Below, piece by piece: positions 27,749 to 36,230 of a stretch of 64,000 nucleotides of DNA. The translations under genes and the position numbers were made by a program. This DNA comes from Candidatus Thermofonsia Clade 1 bacterium. Lineage in GTDB: Bacteria > Chloroflexota > Anaerolineae > Aggregatilineales > UBA2796. Below the pieces are notes generated by a model, which ran no database searches, was not told the DNA's origin, and saw only the letters and a list, made by a program, of their open reading frames with translations. Where the stretch lies: contig PGTK01000003.1 of NCBI GenBank assembly GCA_002794705.1, positions 218,902-282,901 of the forward strand, written 5' to 3'. Every line of letters starts with the position of its first letter. Position 1 is the first letter of the stretch.

Positions 27749-30103
27749 TCAATGGCGACGCGGCGCCCGTAACAACGTCGCTTGCTGATCGTGGCGCTGG
27801 CGCATCTCGATGCGGGCGCGCTGAAATGGCTGTGTGGCAGTAAACTCGACCACGCCACGCTCATAGTACCATAAAGGTGCGGCTGTGTCATCCAAGTAAA
27901 CGCTATGCGGCTCATCAGTAACGCCATAGACCTCAAAACGATAGCGCAAATAAGGCGCTCTGAAATTGCCTGCACGCCGCCAACTGAGCGTTAAGTCTCC
28001 GCTGGGCGCAACATGACAAGTGAAATACAGCCAGCGATAGTCGCCCGTTTGATGAGCAAAGCCCTCACCTTCATCTTCATAGAGGCTCGTCTCAGCCTCA
28101 CCAGCGTATACGCGCAGCAGCAGCTCCTCAAGCGGCTTCTGCCCGATGTATTGCTGCGCGCTCCATAGCGGCAAGACATGCCCGCCGCGCACCAAAATCG
28201 GCAGACGCTCCAATGGCGCAGCAAGGCGCACTGCCTGACCGCCTATATAGGGCTGCGCTGTGAAAAAATCATACCAGTTGCCCGTCGGCAGCATCACCTC
28301 GCGCTCCGTGACGCCTTTCTCCAACACAGGCGCGACCAAAAGTGAATTGCCCAGCATGAAGGCATCCTCAACTGCCCTGAGCGCTAGTTCTTTAGGCGAC
28401 TCAAGCCACAACGGACGCACCATTGGCGTACCTTGTTGTGCCGCCTGCGCTGCCACTGAGTACAGATAAGGCAGCAGCCGATAGCGCAAAAGCAGCGCTT
28501 GGCGCGCCATAGCGACGTAGTTCGGCGCAACGCGCCACAACGGCGCCGCCTGAGCGGGATTCGGTAAACTGCACAACGGCAAAAGCGCACAGAGTTGCAG
28601 CCAACGGACAAATAGCTCAGGCTCAGGTTCGCTGAGCGTGTAATTGGGCAGGGCGCCGCTAAAAAGCGCGCCGCTCAGTCCGCTGTTCAGGACAGCGCTG
28701 AGCAAGCGCCGCAAAGTGCGCCAATCGGCACGTTCGCCGAGCGCAATGCCCGTCCAAGCGTGGCGCTGAGCGCCGCCCTGTCCCGTGCGCACAAGCACAT
28801 GCGGACGCCTATCTGTATGCGCCGTGAGCGAAGCGGTCTGGGCTGCCGACGCCATGCATCCTGTATAAACGCTATGCGCTTGACTCGTCGGCGCGCCGTC
28901 GCAGGCGTAGCGCGCTGAGTTCGGCAAGGTGGGCAGTCCCTCAGCTTGCCACAGCCCGCTCAGACCCGCACGCAGTATCTCCGCATAACGCTCAGACCAC
29001 CACGCCCGTCCCTGTTCGGCTGTGAGATCGATCAGAGACGCCTCACCATGCGCCGTACGCAAGCGAACGGGCTTATCATCAGGGGACTTCACAGCGAACT
29101 CAGGGCTGATCGCTTTCAAAAGAGGCGTTACAGGCAGAAGAGGCTTGAAGCCGCGCCGCGAGAGGTCGCCTATGAGCGCGCTAGGCTTGGGGAAGCGCGC
29201 ATTATCCCACGTGAACGGCTGTCCGTTTTCCATGTAGTCAGGCGCAAGTGCAAGCGCATCACAAGGAATCTGTTGCGCACGGCACTCTGTAGCAAAGGCG
29301 CGTAACGACTCAGCCGAAATCGGGCGTGGTGCCAGCATATGCGCGCCCAATGCCCATAGCGGCGGCAAAGGCGGACGCCCAATCAGCTCCGTGTAGCGTT
29401 GCAAAATGCTCATGGGCGTGCCGCAGAACTGATAGTAGCGCAATTCGCCCGCGCTGCCGCTAAAAATGACCTGCTGGGCATCCTCCACGCCAATATCCAC
29501 ATAGCCACGCGAGGGATTATCCCAAAAGATGGCGTCTACAGCCTGCTGACTGAGCATCAGGAGAAACGGAATGTGGGCAGGTAGGTCTTGCTTTGTGAGG
29601 CTGTGCCAAAGCGTGTAACGTTTGCCGCGCAAGTCAAGCTGTGGCGCCTGTGCGCCCAGCCCGTAGCAGCGCGCATCAGGACTGAGCGCCCGTGAGAGTC
29701 TGAACTCGCCTTGCCGAAAGGCGATCGGCTGCGCGTCGCCGCCGATGAGCGTGCCGTAAGGCGTCAAGAAAGTCAGGCGGCTATCGCCTCGATTGATCAG
29801 GCACGCCATGCCGCCGCTTACCTTGATCAAAAGCGACTCTGCGGTCTCTTCCAGCTCAAATTCATGCGCCTGCCAATCTGTTTTGTGGACGGCGTATGAG
29901 CGCGGGAGCGGAAAACTGCTCTCAGGCGAAAAACGAATGCACAGGCAATCGGGCGCGATGATATCCACGCGCAAACTGCCTCGCTCAGCCTTGATCAGCG
30001 CGCCCTGCCAATCTGTCTCAGCTTCGCGCACAGCGCCAAGACTCTGGAACCTGCCGTGCGCCCTATCAGGCTTGTGCCCTCTGCCAAAAAGTCTGTGCAT
30101 CAT
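27749..30103 (-). CDS. GH31-family glycosidase homologue lacking catalytic residues
   Basis: A 784-residue protein with the full architecture of GH31 alpha-glucosidases. It has an N-terminal beta-sandwich with YGLGAQAPQLDLRGKRYTLW, a barrel starting at GRPPLPPLWALGAHM with DYMENGQPFTWDNARFPKP, and C-terminal beta domains with MLGNSLLVAPVLEKG and LPILVRGGHVLP. The catalytic parts are degenerate. The nucleophile motif WNDMNEP is WQAEGLP, with Ala near residue 388. The acid/base motif WxGD is WTGI near 451-454. The substrate Asp in LDIDYM is Ala, and GHDIGGF is missing. It should not hydrolyse glycosides by the usual mechanism and may bind sugars or be regulatory. GTG 30106 and ATG 30100 are alternative starts. 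Confidence 0.85.
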   Translation of the reverse strand: MMHRLFGRGHKPDRAHGRFQSLGAVREAETDWQGALIKAERGSLRVDIIAPDCLCIRFSPESSFPLPRSYAVHKTDWQAHEFELEETAESLLIKVSGGMACLINRGDSRLTFLTPYGTLIGGDAQPIAFRQGEFRLSRALSPDARCYGLGAQAPQLDLRGKRYTLWHSLTKQDLPAHIPFLLMLSQQAVDAIFWDNPSRGYVDIGVEDAQQVIFSGSAGELRYYQFCGTPMSILQRYTELIGRPPLPPLWALGAHMLAPRPISAESLRAFATECRAQQIPCDALALAPDYMENGQPFTWDNARFPKPSALIGDLSRRGFKPLLPVTPLLKAISPEFAVKSPDDKPVRLRTAHGEASLIDLTAEQGRAWWSERYAEILRAGLSGLWQAEGLPTLPNSARYACDGAPTSQAHSVYTGCMASAAQTASLTAHTDRRPHVLVRTGQGGAQRHAWTGIALGERADWRTLRRLLSAVLNSGLSGALFSGALPNYTLSEPEPELFVRWLQLCALLPLCSLPNPAQAAPLWRVAPNYVAMARQALLLRYRLLPYLYSVAAQAAQQGTPMVRPLWLESPKELALRAVEDAFMLGNSLLVAPVLEKGVTEREVMLPTGNWYDFFTAQPYIGGQAVRLAAPLERLPILVRGGHVLPLWSAQQYIGQKPLEELLLRVYAGEAETSLYEDEGEGFAHQTGDYRWLYFTCHVAPSGDLTLSWRRAGNFRAPYLRYRFEVYGVTDEPHSVYLDDTAAPLWYYERGVVEFTATQPFQRARIEMRQRHDQQATLLRAPRRH

Positions 30104-30171
30104 CACGCGCTATCCGCCGCTGAGCCGACCTGCTCATCAAGCATAGCGCGCTTTGAGCGTTACAGCGAATG

Positions 30172-31743
30172 TTACGCTGTGTGTGCCGCCAAGACGGGCT
30201 TTGGCTGTGACGGCAAGTAAATGCTGAAGGCCGTGCCATGACCCAGCCGACTACTAACCGTGATCGTGCCGCTGTGCATTTCCACAAGGCGCTTGGCAAT
30301 GCTCAAGCCCAAGCCGCTACCGCTATCGCCGTGCTTGCGCGCCCGATCGGCTCGATAGAACCGATCAAAAATGCGCGGCAATGCCTCAGGCGGAATGCCC
30401 TCGCCGCTATCTACCACGCGCAGCAAGACGCCCCCATCTGGAGTCGGCTGTGCTTGCAAACGCACACAATCGCCCGCTTTGGTGTGGCGGAGCGCGTTAT
30501 CAATCAAGTTGCCCAAGATTTGGCGCAGGCGCATTGCATCCGCCTGAATGACGGGCAGATCATCCGCCATTTCAAGCGTGAGAGTCCGACCACCTTCCTC
30601 AGCGCTGGTGCGCCAAAAATCGTGCAGACGGCTCAGAAAGGTGCTGAGCGGCACTGGTTCAAGCTGCAGGCGAATTTGATCGGCATCCATGAGCGAGAGC
30701 AGGCGCAGATCGTCCACCATGCGCTGCAGCCACGTAATTTCCTCGCGCAGGCTCTCAGTGGCTTGCTCAGGCGATTGAAAGCCCGCCTCAATTGCCTCAA
30801 TTTCAAGCGACATGGTGCTGAGCGGCGTGCGCAGATCATGGGCAATATCAGCCACCATCTGGCGCGTCATGGTCTGCTGGCGCATCAGCTCAGCCGCCAT
30901 GCGATTGAAGGCTTGGGTCAGCTCGCCCAGCTCATTTTTAGCTGTGACGGGCAAGGGCGCACCCCACTCGCCACGCGCAAGGCGCTGCACGCCTTCGTTC
31001 AAGACGCGAATTGGCTGTGAGAGCCGTGAAGACATCCACCAGCCTAGGCCAAGCGCCGCCAAAAGCGAAAAGCCGCCGGAAAGCACCAGCGCCGTGTTCA
31101 AAGCGCTCAGCAATTGGCTCTGCCCCTCATCCAGAATGCCCATGGCAAGTGCCAGCCGCGCCACTGTTTGCCGATTGACGTTGATCGGCGCGCTGCGGCG
31201 TAGCACTTCGGCGGTTAAGACCTGCCCCATCAGGCTTGGCTCAGGGCTGAGCAGCACAACGCCATTCGGATCGGTCAGGATCAGCTCATCGCGGCGCGCT
31301 GCAGCAGGTAAGTTGCCCAGCAATGCGCCTAGGTTCGCTATGTCAGGTATGGCAGGGCGCTCTATGAGCGGCGCCAGCTGCTGGGCTTGACGGACGTTGA
31401 GCGGCACGCACACGAGGAGTCCATCTTCATCCAAAAGAAGCAAGTGACCGCGTCGAACTAGCGGACGTCTCTGCTCTGAGGGCGTTGCATTGTAGATGAG
31501 CGGCTTGTTCTCCTGCACGGCTGCGATCAGAGGCGCAAAAGAGCCATGTGCCGTGTAATACGCCTCAAAGCACGGCACGAGTCCGCGCATACGGCGCGTT
31601 GCATCCTCAGAGACAAGCAGCATCAGCCGATCTTCTGCCACGCCGCGAATGACCAAGCCGATCACTACGATCGGCAAGAGCGCTAAGGGCAGATAGCTCA
31701 GCAGCAGTTGACGACGAAACAGGCGCATAAGGCACCTCATCAC
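30172..31743 (-). CDS. Membrane sensor histidine kinase
   Basis: A 523-residue two-component kinase. A first membrane helix (about 12-32) and a second (about 215-240) flank a sensor domain of roughly 180 residues outside the membrane. A HAMP linker follows (RLSQPIRVLNEGVQRLARGEWG...PVTAKNELGELTQAFN). HisKA has DIAHDLRTPLSTMSLEIEAIE with the phospho-accepting His. The HATPase domain has NLIDNALRHT, DSGEGIPPEALPRIFDRFYR and GSGLGLSIAK. The ATG overlaps the stop of the response regulator gene (TGATG), so the pair is translationally coupled. The sensed signal is unknown. Confidence 0.95.
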   Translation of the reverse strand: MMRCLMRLFRRQLLLSYLPLALLPIVVIGLVIRGVAEDRLMLLVSEDATRRMRGLVPCFEAYYTAHGSFAPLIAAVQENKPLIYNATPSEQRRPLVRRGHLLLLDEDGLLVCVPLNVRQAQQLAPLIERPAIPDIANLGALLGNLPAAARRDELILTDPNGVVLLSPEPSLMGQVLTAEVLRRSAPINVNRQTVARLALAMGILDEGQSQLLSALNTALVLSGGFSLLAALGLGWWMSSRLSQPIRVLNEGVQRLARGEWGAPLPVTAKNELGELTQAFNRMAAELMRQQTMTRQMVADIAHDLRTPLSTMSLEIEAIEAGFQSPEQATESLREEITWLQRMVDDLRLLSLMDADQIRLQLEPVPLSTFLSRLHDFWRTSAEEGGRTLTLEMADDLPVIQADAMRLRQILGNLIDNALRHTKAGDCVRLQAQPTPDGGVLLRVVDSGEGIPPEALPRIFDRFYRADRARKHGDSGSGLGLSIAKRLVEMHSGTITVSSRLGHGTAFSIYLPSQPKPVLAAHTA

Positions 31744-32459
31744 GCCTCAGTGGGCTCACTCTCCGCAAAACGATAGCCGATCCCGAAGACGGTCTGAATG
31801 TATTGCGGATTTTGCGGGTCGCGCTCGATTTTGCGGCGCAGATTACGGATGTGAACGTCAATGGTGCGCTCATAGCCGGCATAATCGTAGCCGAGCGCCT
31901 CATTGATCAAGCGCTCGCGGGTGAACGGCACGCCGCGATTCAGCATCAGCGTGTGCAGGATATCGAACTCAGTCGGAGTCAGGCTGACTGGCTCGCCATT
32001 CAGCGTGCAGAGGCGCTTATTCGGATCGAGGTGCAGCGCGCCGAACGTCAATGGGCGCTCTTGGGAGGCGCTGTTTGGGGCGAGGGCGCCGCTGGCACGT
32101 CTGAGCAGGGCGCGAATGCGCGCCACCACCTCACGCGGACTGAACGGCTTGGTCACATAGTCATCCGCGCCGATCTCCAAGCCGATCAAGCGATCCGTCT
32201 CTTCCACACGCGCCGTAATCATGATGATGAAGGCGTCTGAGCGTTGGCGAATGGCGCGGCACACATCCAGACCATCCATATCGGGCAACATCAGGTCAAG
32301 CAGCACCACGTCAGGCTTTTCACGCTCAAAAAGCTGTAGTCCCGTGCGCCCATCATAGGCAGTCAGCACCTCGAAGTGCGCCTGTTTGAGGAATTCGCTC
32401 AGCCAATGGACAATCTTGACCTGATCTTCGATGATGAGGACTCGCGTCGGACGTTGCAT
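31740..32459 (-). CDS. OmpR/PhoB-type response regulator
   Basis: A 239-residue DNA-binding response regulator. The receiver has IIEDQVKIVHWL, the phospho-acceptor in VVLLDLMLPDMDGLDV, and VTKPFSPREVVARIRALLRR. The C-terminal winged helix has LTPTEFDILHTLMLNRGVPFTRERLIN and RTIDVHIRNLRRKIE, ending in IQTVFGIGYRF. I chose the ATG at 32459, where the receiver begins; a longer frame would overlap the upstream secreted-protein gene. It is followed by its kinase with a 4-base overlap. Its likely targets include the direct repeats at 33510-33525 upstream of the operon (inference). Confidence 0.95.
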   Translation of the reverse strand: MQRPTRVLIIEDQVKIVHWLSEFLKQAHFEVLTAYDGRTGLQLFEREKPDVVLLDLMLPDMDGLDVCRAIRQRSDAFIIMITARVEETDRLIGLEIGADDYVTKPFSPREVVARIRALLRRASGALAPNSASQERPLTFGALHLDPNKRLCTLNGEPVSLTPTEFDILHTLMLNRGVPFTRERLINEALGYDYAGYERTIDVHIRNLRRKIERDPQNPQYIQTVFGIGYRFAESEPTEA

Positions 32460-32485
32460 AGTAGCCCTCTCACTAGCGATGCGAA

Positions 32486-32509
32486 GTGAGTCGGCATGTG
32501 CCGACTCAC
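32486..32509. repeat. 24-bp perfect palindrome in the leader of the response regulator
   Basis: A perfect inverted repeat with 11-bp arms (GTGAGTCGGCA/TGCCGACTCAC) lies in the 88-base gap between the secreted-protein gene and the response regulator. No T-run follows on the minus strand. It could be a processing hairpin, an attenuator or an operator that separates high expression of the first gene from the two-component pair. Confidence 0.6.
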
Positions 32510-32547
32510 CTTCATTGTAACGAGTTATGAGCGTCTGTGAAACCTCG

Positions 32548-33426
32548 TTAGTTGCCGCCACTGAACTGCTCGATCGCGCCCTGCGCATGGATACCGAGCA
32601 GCCCGAAGGCATCTGTGGGCAGCTCACCGCCGAAGAACTGGGCGCCGATGCGCGGCAGGCGCGGGAGACCAAAGCGATCGTGTGGCTGCGAGATGATGCG
32701 TAGCACATTGTTGATGATCTGCGCTTGGATCGCCTGAGCGCGGACGGGTGCCACCAGACCCTCTTCGACATCCTTTGCCAGCGCGTCGCTATATGCCTTG
32801 CTCAGCGCGTCCACAACTGTCTGCAGCGCTACGCCCTTGCTGGTCGCCACTTGGGCAATGGACTGTCCCGCCTGCGCCGCCTTGACCAGCTCTACGCACG
32901 AGATTCCCAGCGCCTCAGCCGCCACAATGTACGGCTTGACGGTATTGCGCACACTGACGCCTGCCAGCAAGTTTGCGCGCCCGATCATCAAGCCCATACG
33001 CCCGCGCAAGCCGGGTGCCATGGGCGGCGTCACGGTCTGACCGCTCAACAACGCCTTGAGCTGATCGGCCTGGGCTTGCGTGATCAAGCCGTCGGCAAGG
33101 GCTTTATCCACTTCGGCAAGGCGCGCCGTGCGCAATGCCTCTTGCACTGTGGTGATATCCACGCCCTTCTGGGCGGCAATGGCTGTCAAATTTGCGCCGC
33201 CTGCCAATGCCACGCGCAACTCAGTGGGCGTCATGCCGAGCGCCTGCGCTGCGACGCTTGTGTAGTCCGTTGTGCTGCATGCGCCAATCAAGCCTGCGAA
33301 GTTGCTCCAGTTGGGCGCGCCACCACGCCTGCCTTGTGCTTCAGCTGTGGAGACGTTAAGCACTAAACCACCGACGAGGGCAACTGCCACCGCAGCCGCC
33401 AGCAAACCTTTTGTAAAGCGTTTCAT
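32548..33426 (-). CDS. Secreted alpha-helical protein with an internal duplication
   Basis: A 292-residue exported protein of unknown function. A signal peptide (MKRF basic start, hydrophobic 8-26, cleavage likely after STAEA near 30) is followed by an Arg/Gly-rich patch. A segment of about 67 residues is present twice, at 57-123 and 167-233. Each copy has AxALGxxxxEL, a Gly turn, a small helix with a QKGV or SKGV turn, TVxxAL, and a DKALADGL-like helix. Spacing between copies is Pro/Gly-rich. The ATG at 33426 has AGGAG 9 bases upstream. It is first in an operon with a two-component system and may be its sensor accessory or its target. I do not recognise a named family. Confidence 0.8.
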   Translation of the reverse strand: MKRFTKGLLAAAVAVALVGGLVLNVSTAEAQGRRGGAPNWSNFAGLIGACSTTDYTSVAAQALGMTPTELRVALAGGANLTAIAAQKGVDITTVQEALRTARLAEVDKALADGLITQAQADQLKALLSGQTVTPPMAPGLRGRMGLMIGRANLLAGVSVRNTVKPYIVAAEALGISCVELVKAAQAGQSIAQVATSKGVALQTVVDALSKAYSDALAKDVEEGLVAPVRAQAIQAQIINNVLRIISQPHDRFGLPRLPRIGAQFFGGELPTDAFGLLGIHAQGAIEQFSGGN

Positions 33427-33494
33427 GGGATTCAACTCCTGCCTCCCCTTTGAGAGATATCTGACCGCTTTTCTGCATCGGTCTTACGCTTCTC

Positions 33495-33525
33495 AGTGTA
33501 AGGCAGGGCTATGAAGAAGTTATGA
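33495..33525 (-). promoter_or_regulatory. Promoter with OmpR-type direct repeats
   Basis: On the minus strand two copies of TCATA lie exactly 11 bases apart (33510-33525), where the -35 box would be. A -10-like TACACT lies at 33495-33500. Direct repeats of 11-base period in this position are typical of OmpR/PhoB-family binding sites, so autoregulation by the downstream regulator is likely. Confidence 0.5.
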
Positions 33526-33563
33526 GGGGCTTGTGCAAAGCTAAAGAAGATTTTCAGCGCCGC

Positions 33564-34850
33564 TCAGCCTGCTTCAGGGGTGGGCGGCAATTTCGGTCTT
33601 TCGCGCTTGCGGCGCGGCAGAAACGTGGTATCAAGGATGAGTTCTGGGCGCGGCTCGTTGGGGAACGGGTCGCCGCCGCGAATTTTGCGCAGCATGTAGT
33701 CCACCAGCAGGCGCAATGTGCCGAGAATCGGGGCGATGAGCAGCGCGCCCAAGATTCCGCCAAAGGCTGTGCCAATGAACAAGCCGATGATCACCACAGG
33801 TAGCGGCAAACTAACTGCATCGCCCGTGATCTTGGGCGCGATCACGTTCAATGTGAAGGTCTGTGTGATCAGAACGTTGATGAGTACGACGATCAGCACC
33901 AATGTGCCGCGCTCCAACTCTGTGAAGATGGTTGAACCGCCGATCAGCGGCGCAATAGTCACTGGGATGATGCTCAGCAAGTTGCCGACCGTCGGGATGA
34001 GCGCGAGCAAGCCACAGGCCACGCTGACAAAGATCGCGCCCGGCACGCCCATCACCTGAAACTGCAGCCACGTGGCAAAGCCGATGATCAAGGCGATGAT
34101 GACCTGTCCGCGAAAGAAATACAGCCAAGCGCGCAGCACGCCGCGCAACAAAATGGCGTACTCGCGCTCGTAGGCATCATCCATGCGCAAAAAGGCGCGG
34201 TAGGCGCGTGGTAGCTCCAGCAGGATGAAAAATGCCAGCAAATGACCGAGCAGCAAGTTGCCTAGCGTGCCAAAGACTCCGCCTGCCACATTCGCTACAT
34301 TGCCCGCTAGGCTGCTCAAAATCGAGGCGACGTTGACGTTAGACGCCTCGCCCTTCACCAGCTGACTGATCGGCTCAAGCAAGAAATTGAGGTCAACGCG
34401 CAGATCATTCTCAGGATTTTCTTCATCGCGCAACAGGTAGAGGTAGCGGTCGCGCTCAGGCGTGTATTGCCGAAAGAACGTGATGCCCGTGCTGACCACA
34501 TTCTCAATGGCGGGCTGCCAAGAGCTGATCGTATCTGCTATCGCCGGTCCGATCCGCAGAATCGCAAAAGTGATGCTGCCCAGATACAGTACAAACACGC
34601 TGATCACGGCTAACCAATACGGAAAGCGCAACCAGCGCATCATGAACTGGATCGGGATGAAGAAAAATAGCACCAAAAGCAGGGCGATGATCAGCACCTG
34701 CAAAACTGGTCCGAGAAAGGTGAGCGAGTATATGCCTGCGATCAACAGCAGCACAGCTGCCACGCGCTTCGTCCAAATGCTCCATTCAGCGGGATAGGGT
34801 AAGTTCGGCTCAGTATGATCGGACGGAGCAGGTGGCAGCGGATCGCTCAT
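33564..34850 (-). CDS. AI-2E family (PerM-type) transporter
   Basis: A polytopic membrane protein of 428 residues from the AI-2E exporter/PerM family. A pair of hydrophobic segments (about 30-70) and a third (about 80-105) precede a long soluble loop (about 115-200). The C-terminal half then has several helices, including FRGQVIIALIIGFATW, FVSVACGLLALIPTVGNLLSIIP, the ITQTFTLNVIAPKITGDAVSLPLPVVIIGLFIG block and GILGALLIAPILGTLRLLVDY, all family-typical. The tail is basic and Pro-rich. The ATG shares a base with the stop of the hydrolase upstream (TGATG). Transported substrate is unknown; family members include autoinducer-2 exporters and Na+/H+ antiporters. Confidence 0.92.
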   Translation of the reverse strand: MSDPLPPAPSDHTEPNLPYPAEWSIWTKRVAAVLLLIAGIYSLTFLGPVLQVLIIALLLVLFFFIPIQFMMRWLRFPYWLAVISVFVLYLGSITFAILRIGPAIADTISSWQPAIENVVSTGITFFRQYTPERDRYLYLLRDEENPENDLRVDLNFLLEPISQLVKGEASNVNVASILSSLAGNVANVAGGVFGTLGNLLLGHLLAFFILLELPRAYRAFLRMDDAYEREYAILLRGVLRAWLYFFRGQVIIALIIGFATWLQFQVMGVPGAIFVSVACGLLALIPTVGNLLSIIPVTIAPLIGGSTIFTELERGTLVLIVVLINVLITQTFTLNVIAPKITGDAVSLPLPVVIIGLFIGTAFGGILGALLIAPILGTLRLLVDYMLRKIRGGDPFPNEPRPELILDTTFLPRRKRERPKLPPTPEAG

Positions 34851-35749
34851 CAGCTTATCTCACGAATCAGCGTTTGTATGGCGGGCTTAACAAGGTGCGG
34901 ATAGCGCACGGAGCAATCGTGTCCGCCGTTTTTGATCATCAACAGGCGTGCCTTTGGGATGCGCTGCGCCGCCTCTTGTGCCTGATCGGGCGGCACGAGT
35001 ACGTCAAGCGTGCCGTGAATGATCAGGGTCGGCACGCGGATTTGTGCCAGATCGGGCTGGAAGGTGCGCATTTGCTCAATATCCTGCTGAAAGCCCTCAA
35101 AGCGCAGGCTGACAGGATTATTGTGCTGGAAAGCGCGCAAAATTGCCAGTGAGTCTTCGTCGCGCTCCAAGAGAGGCAGTGTGCGCTCTACAGCGGAGGA
35201 GATCAGCCAGTTTGAGAAATCCCAGCGGTTAGCGAGCGCAAGCGGCGCGAGGAAGTCCATAACGTAGGGCGGCGGCGTGCGCGTGACGCCATTGCCCAGC
35301 ACCAGAGCGCGGCAACGCTCAGGATAGCGCATGGCAAAGGCAATCGCAGACATCGCGCCCGCTGAATAGCCGGCTATGATGACGTTCGGCACATTTAGGT
35401 AGTCTAAGAGGGCGGCGAAGGTATCTGCCATTGCCTCAGGCGTGCGTCCGGCGTCCAGTGGCGTGCGCAAGTAGCCCGCCCGCGAAGGCGCGATCACAGA
35501 GCAGCCCTTGTACAGCCTGCCGATAGCTTGTCCCTGATCGTAGCCGCCCATTGCCTGATGCGAGATAAGCACATAGGGCGGCTTATCGCCCTGCTGCACA
35601 TACTCAATATTCGTCTCAGCCACATTTACGAAACGACTGCCTGTCAATTGGCGCGTGGCGGCAGCGCGCACTTCATATTGATAGGTCCGCGCTAACCATG
35701 CCGTGCCTGCACCGACCAAAAAAGCGGCAGCGGTCACTGCAGGGAGCAT
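34850..35749 (-). CDS. Alpha/beta hydrolase with N-terminal membrane anchor
   Basis: A 299-residue serine hydrolase. An N-terminal hydrophobic segment (about 3-20) acts as an anchor or uncleaved signal. The alpha/beta hydrolase fold has an oxyanion region (VLISHQAMGGYDQG), the nucleophile elbow GYSAGAMSAIAF, the acid region TLIIHGTLDVLVPP and the terminal His in KNGGHDCSV. The substrate is unknown. The ATG at 35749 is preferred over the upstream GTG (35755) because AAGGA lies 8 bases before the ATG and only 2 bases before the GTG. It is translationally coupled to the transporter that follows. Confidence 0.9.
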   Translation of the reverse strand: MLPAVTAAAFLVGAGTAWLARTYQYEVRAAATRQLTGSRFVNVAETNIEYVQQGDKPPYVLISHQAMGGYDQGQAIGRLYKGCSVIAPSRAGYLRTPLDAGRTPEAMADTFAALLDYLNVPNVIIAGYSAGAMSAIAFAMRYPERCRALVLGNGVTRTPPPYVMDFLAPLALANRWDFSNWLISSAVERTLPLLERDEDSLAILRAFQHNNPVSLRFEGFQQDIEQMRTFQPDLAQIRVPTLIIHGTLDVLVPPDQAQEAAQRIPKARLLMIKNGGHDCSVRYPHLVKPAIQTLIREIS

Positions 35750-35876
35750 AGACACATTCCTTTCTCAGGTTTGAGCATCAAACGTGCCAGATAGTCTCAG
35801 TGACTGCGATGCAGAGTAGGATGCTGCATACGTTAGCGTAGCACAACATACGGCGTGGCTGCTCTCACAATGCCCT

Positions 35877-35910
35877 AAAAGGCTGCCGCACTTGCGCACA
35901 GCAGCCCTTT
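35877..35910 (-). terminator. Intrinsic terminator of the carbamoyltransferase operon
   Basis: The minus strand has a 10-bp stem (AAAGGGCTGC...GCAGCCTTTT) around a GC-rich inner hairpin, ending in TTTT. It lies 10 bases after the last gene of the four-gene cassette. Confidence 0.75.
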
Positions 35911-35920
35911 CAAGGTGCGC

Positions 35921-36217
35921 TCAGGCGGCTTTGCGCGCCACCTCAAAGACGGCGTAGAGGATCAGGAAAACAGCGGCGAGCGCGAAACTGCCCAAGCACA
36001 ACGTCAGACTTTGGCTGAATTGTAAGCCAAAGACGATTGAGCCAAGCAGCAACATCATGCCGGGCGCGACCGTGGCAGAGGCGCCCAGATAGTGCAGCAC
36101 CTCTGCCACTTTGCCGCCCTGAATCGGCTTTTTGGCAGCGGATTTGCGCGCCACATAGTAGCCCATCCATAGCGCCAGCGCGCCCCCGACCAGAATTGCG
36201 GCTAACCAGTTGGGCAT
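35921..36217 (-). CDS. Small three-helix membrane protein of the carbamoyltransferase cassette
   Basis: A 98-residue protein of unknown function. It has three hydrophobic segments: about 3-21, 44-64 and 68-92. A basic loop, RKSAAKKPIQGG, separates the first two. I chose the ATG at 36217, where the membrane protein begins; the longer frame upstream reads through the previous gene as a Ser/Arg-rich stretch and is spurious. It starts 13 bases after the DUF5989 gene and ends just before the terminator, so it is the last gene of the cassette. It resembles the small SxtJ-like membrane proteins near NodU-type carbamoyltransferases only in size and context. Confidence 0.75.
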   Translation of the reverse strand: MPNWLAAILVGGALALWMGYYVARKSAAKKPIQGGKVAEVLHYLGASATVAPGMMLLLGSIVFGLQFSQSLTLCLGSFALAAVFLILYAVFEVARKAA

Positions 36218-36230
36218 AGTGCCGCTCCGC

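Noticed and set aside
32460..32771. N-terminal extension of the OmpR-type regulator
   Set aside because: The extra 104 codons overlap the secreted-protein gene and encode a Ser/Arg-rich stretch; the receiver begins at ATG 32459.
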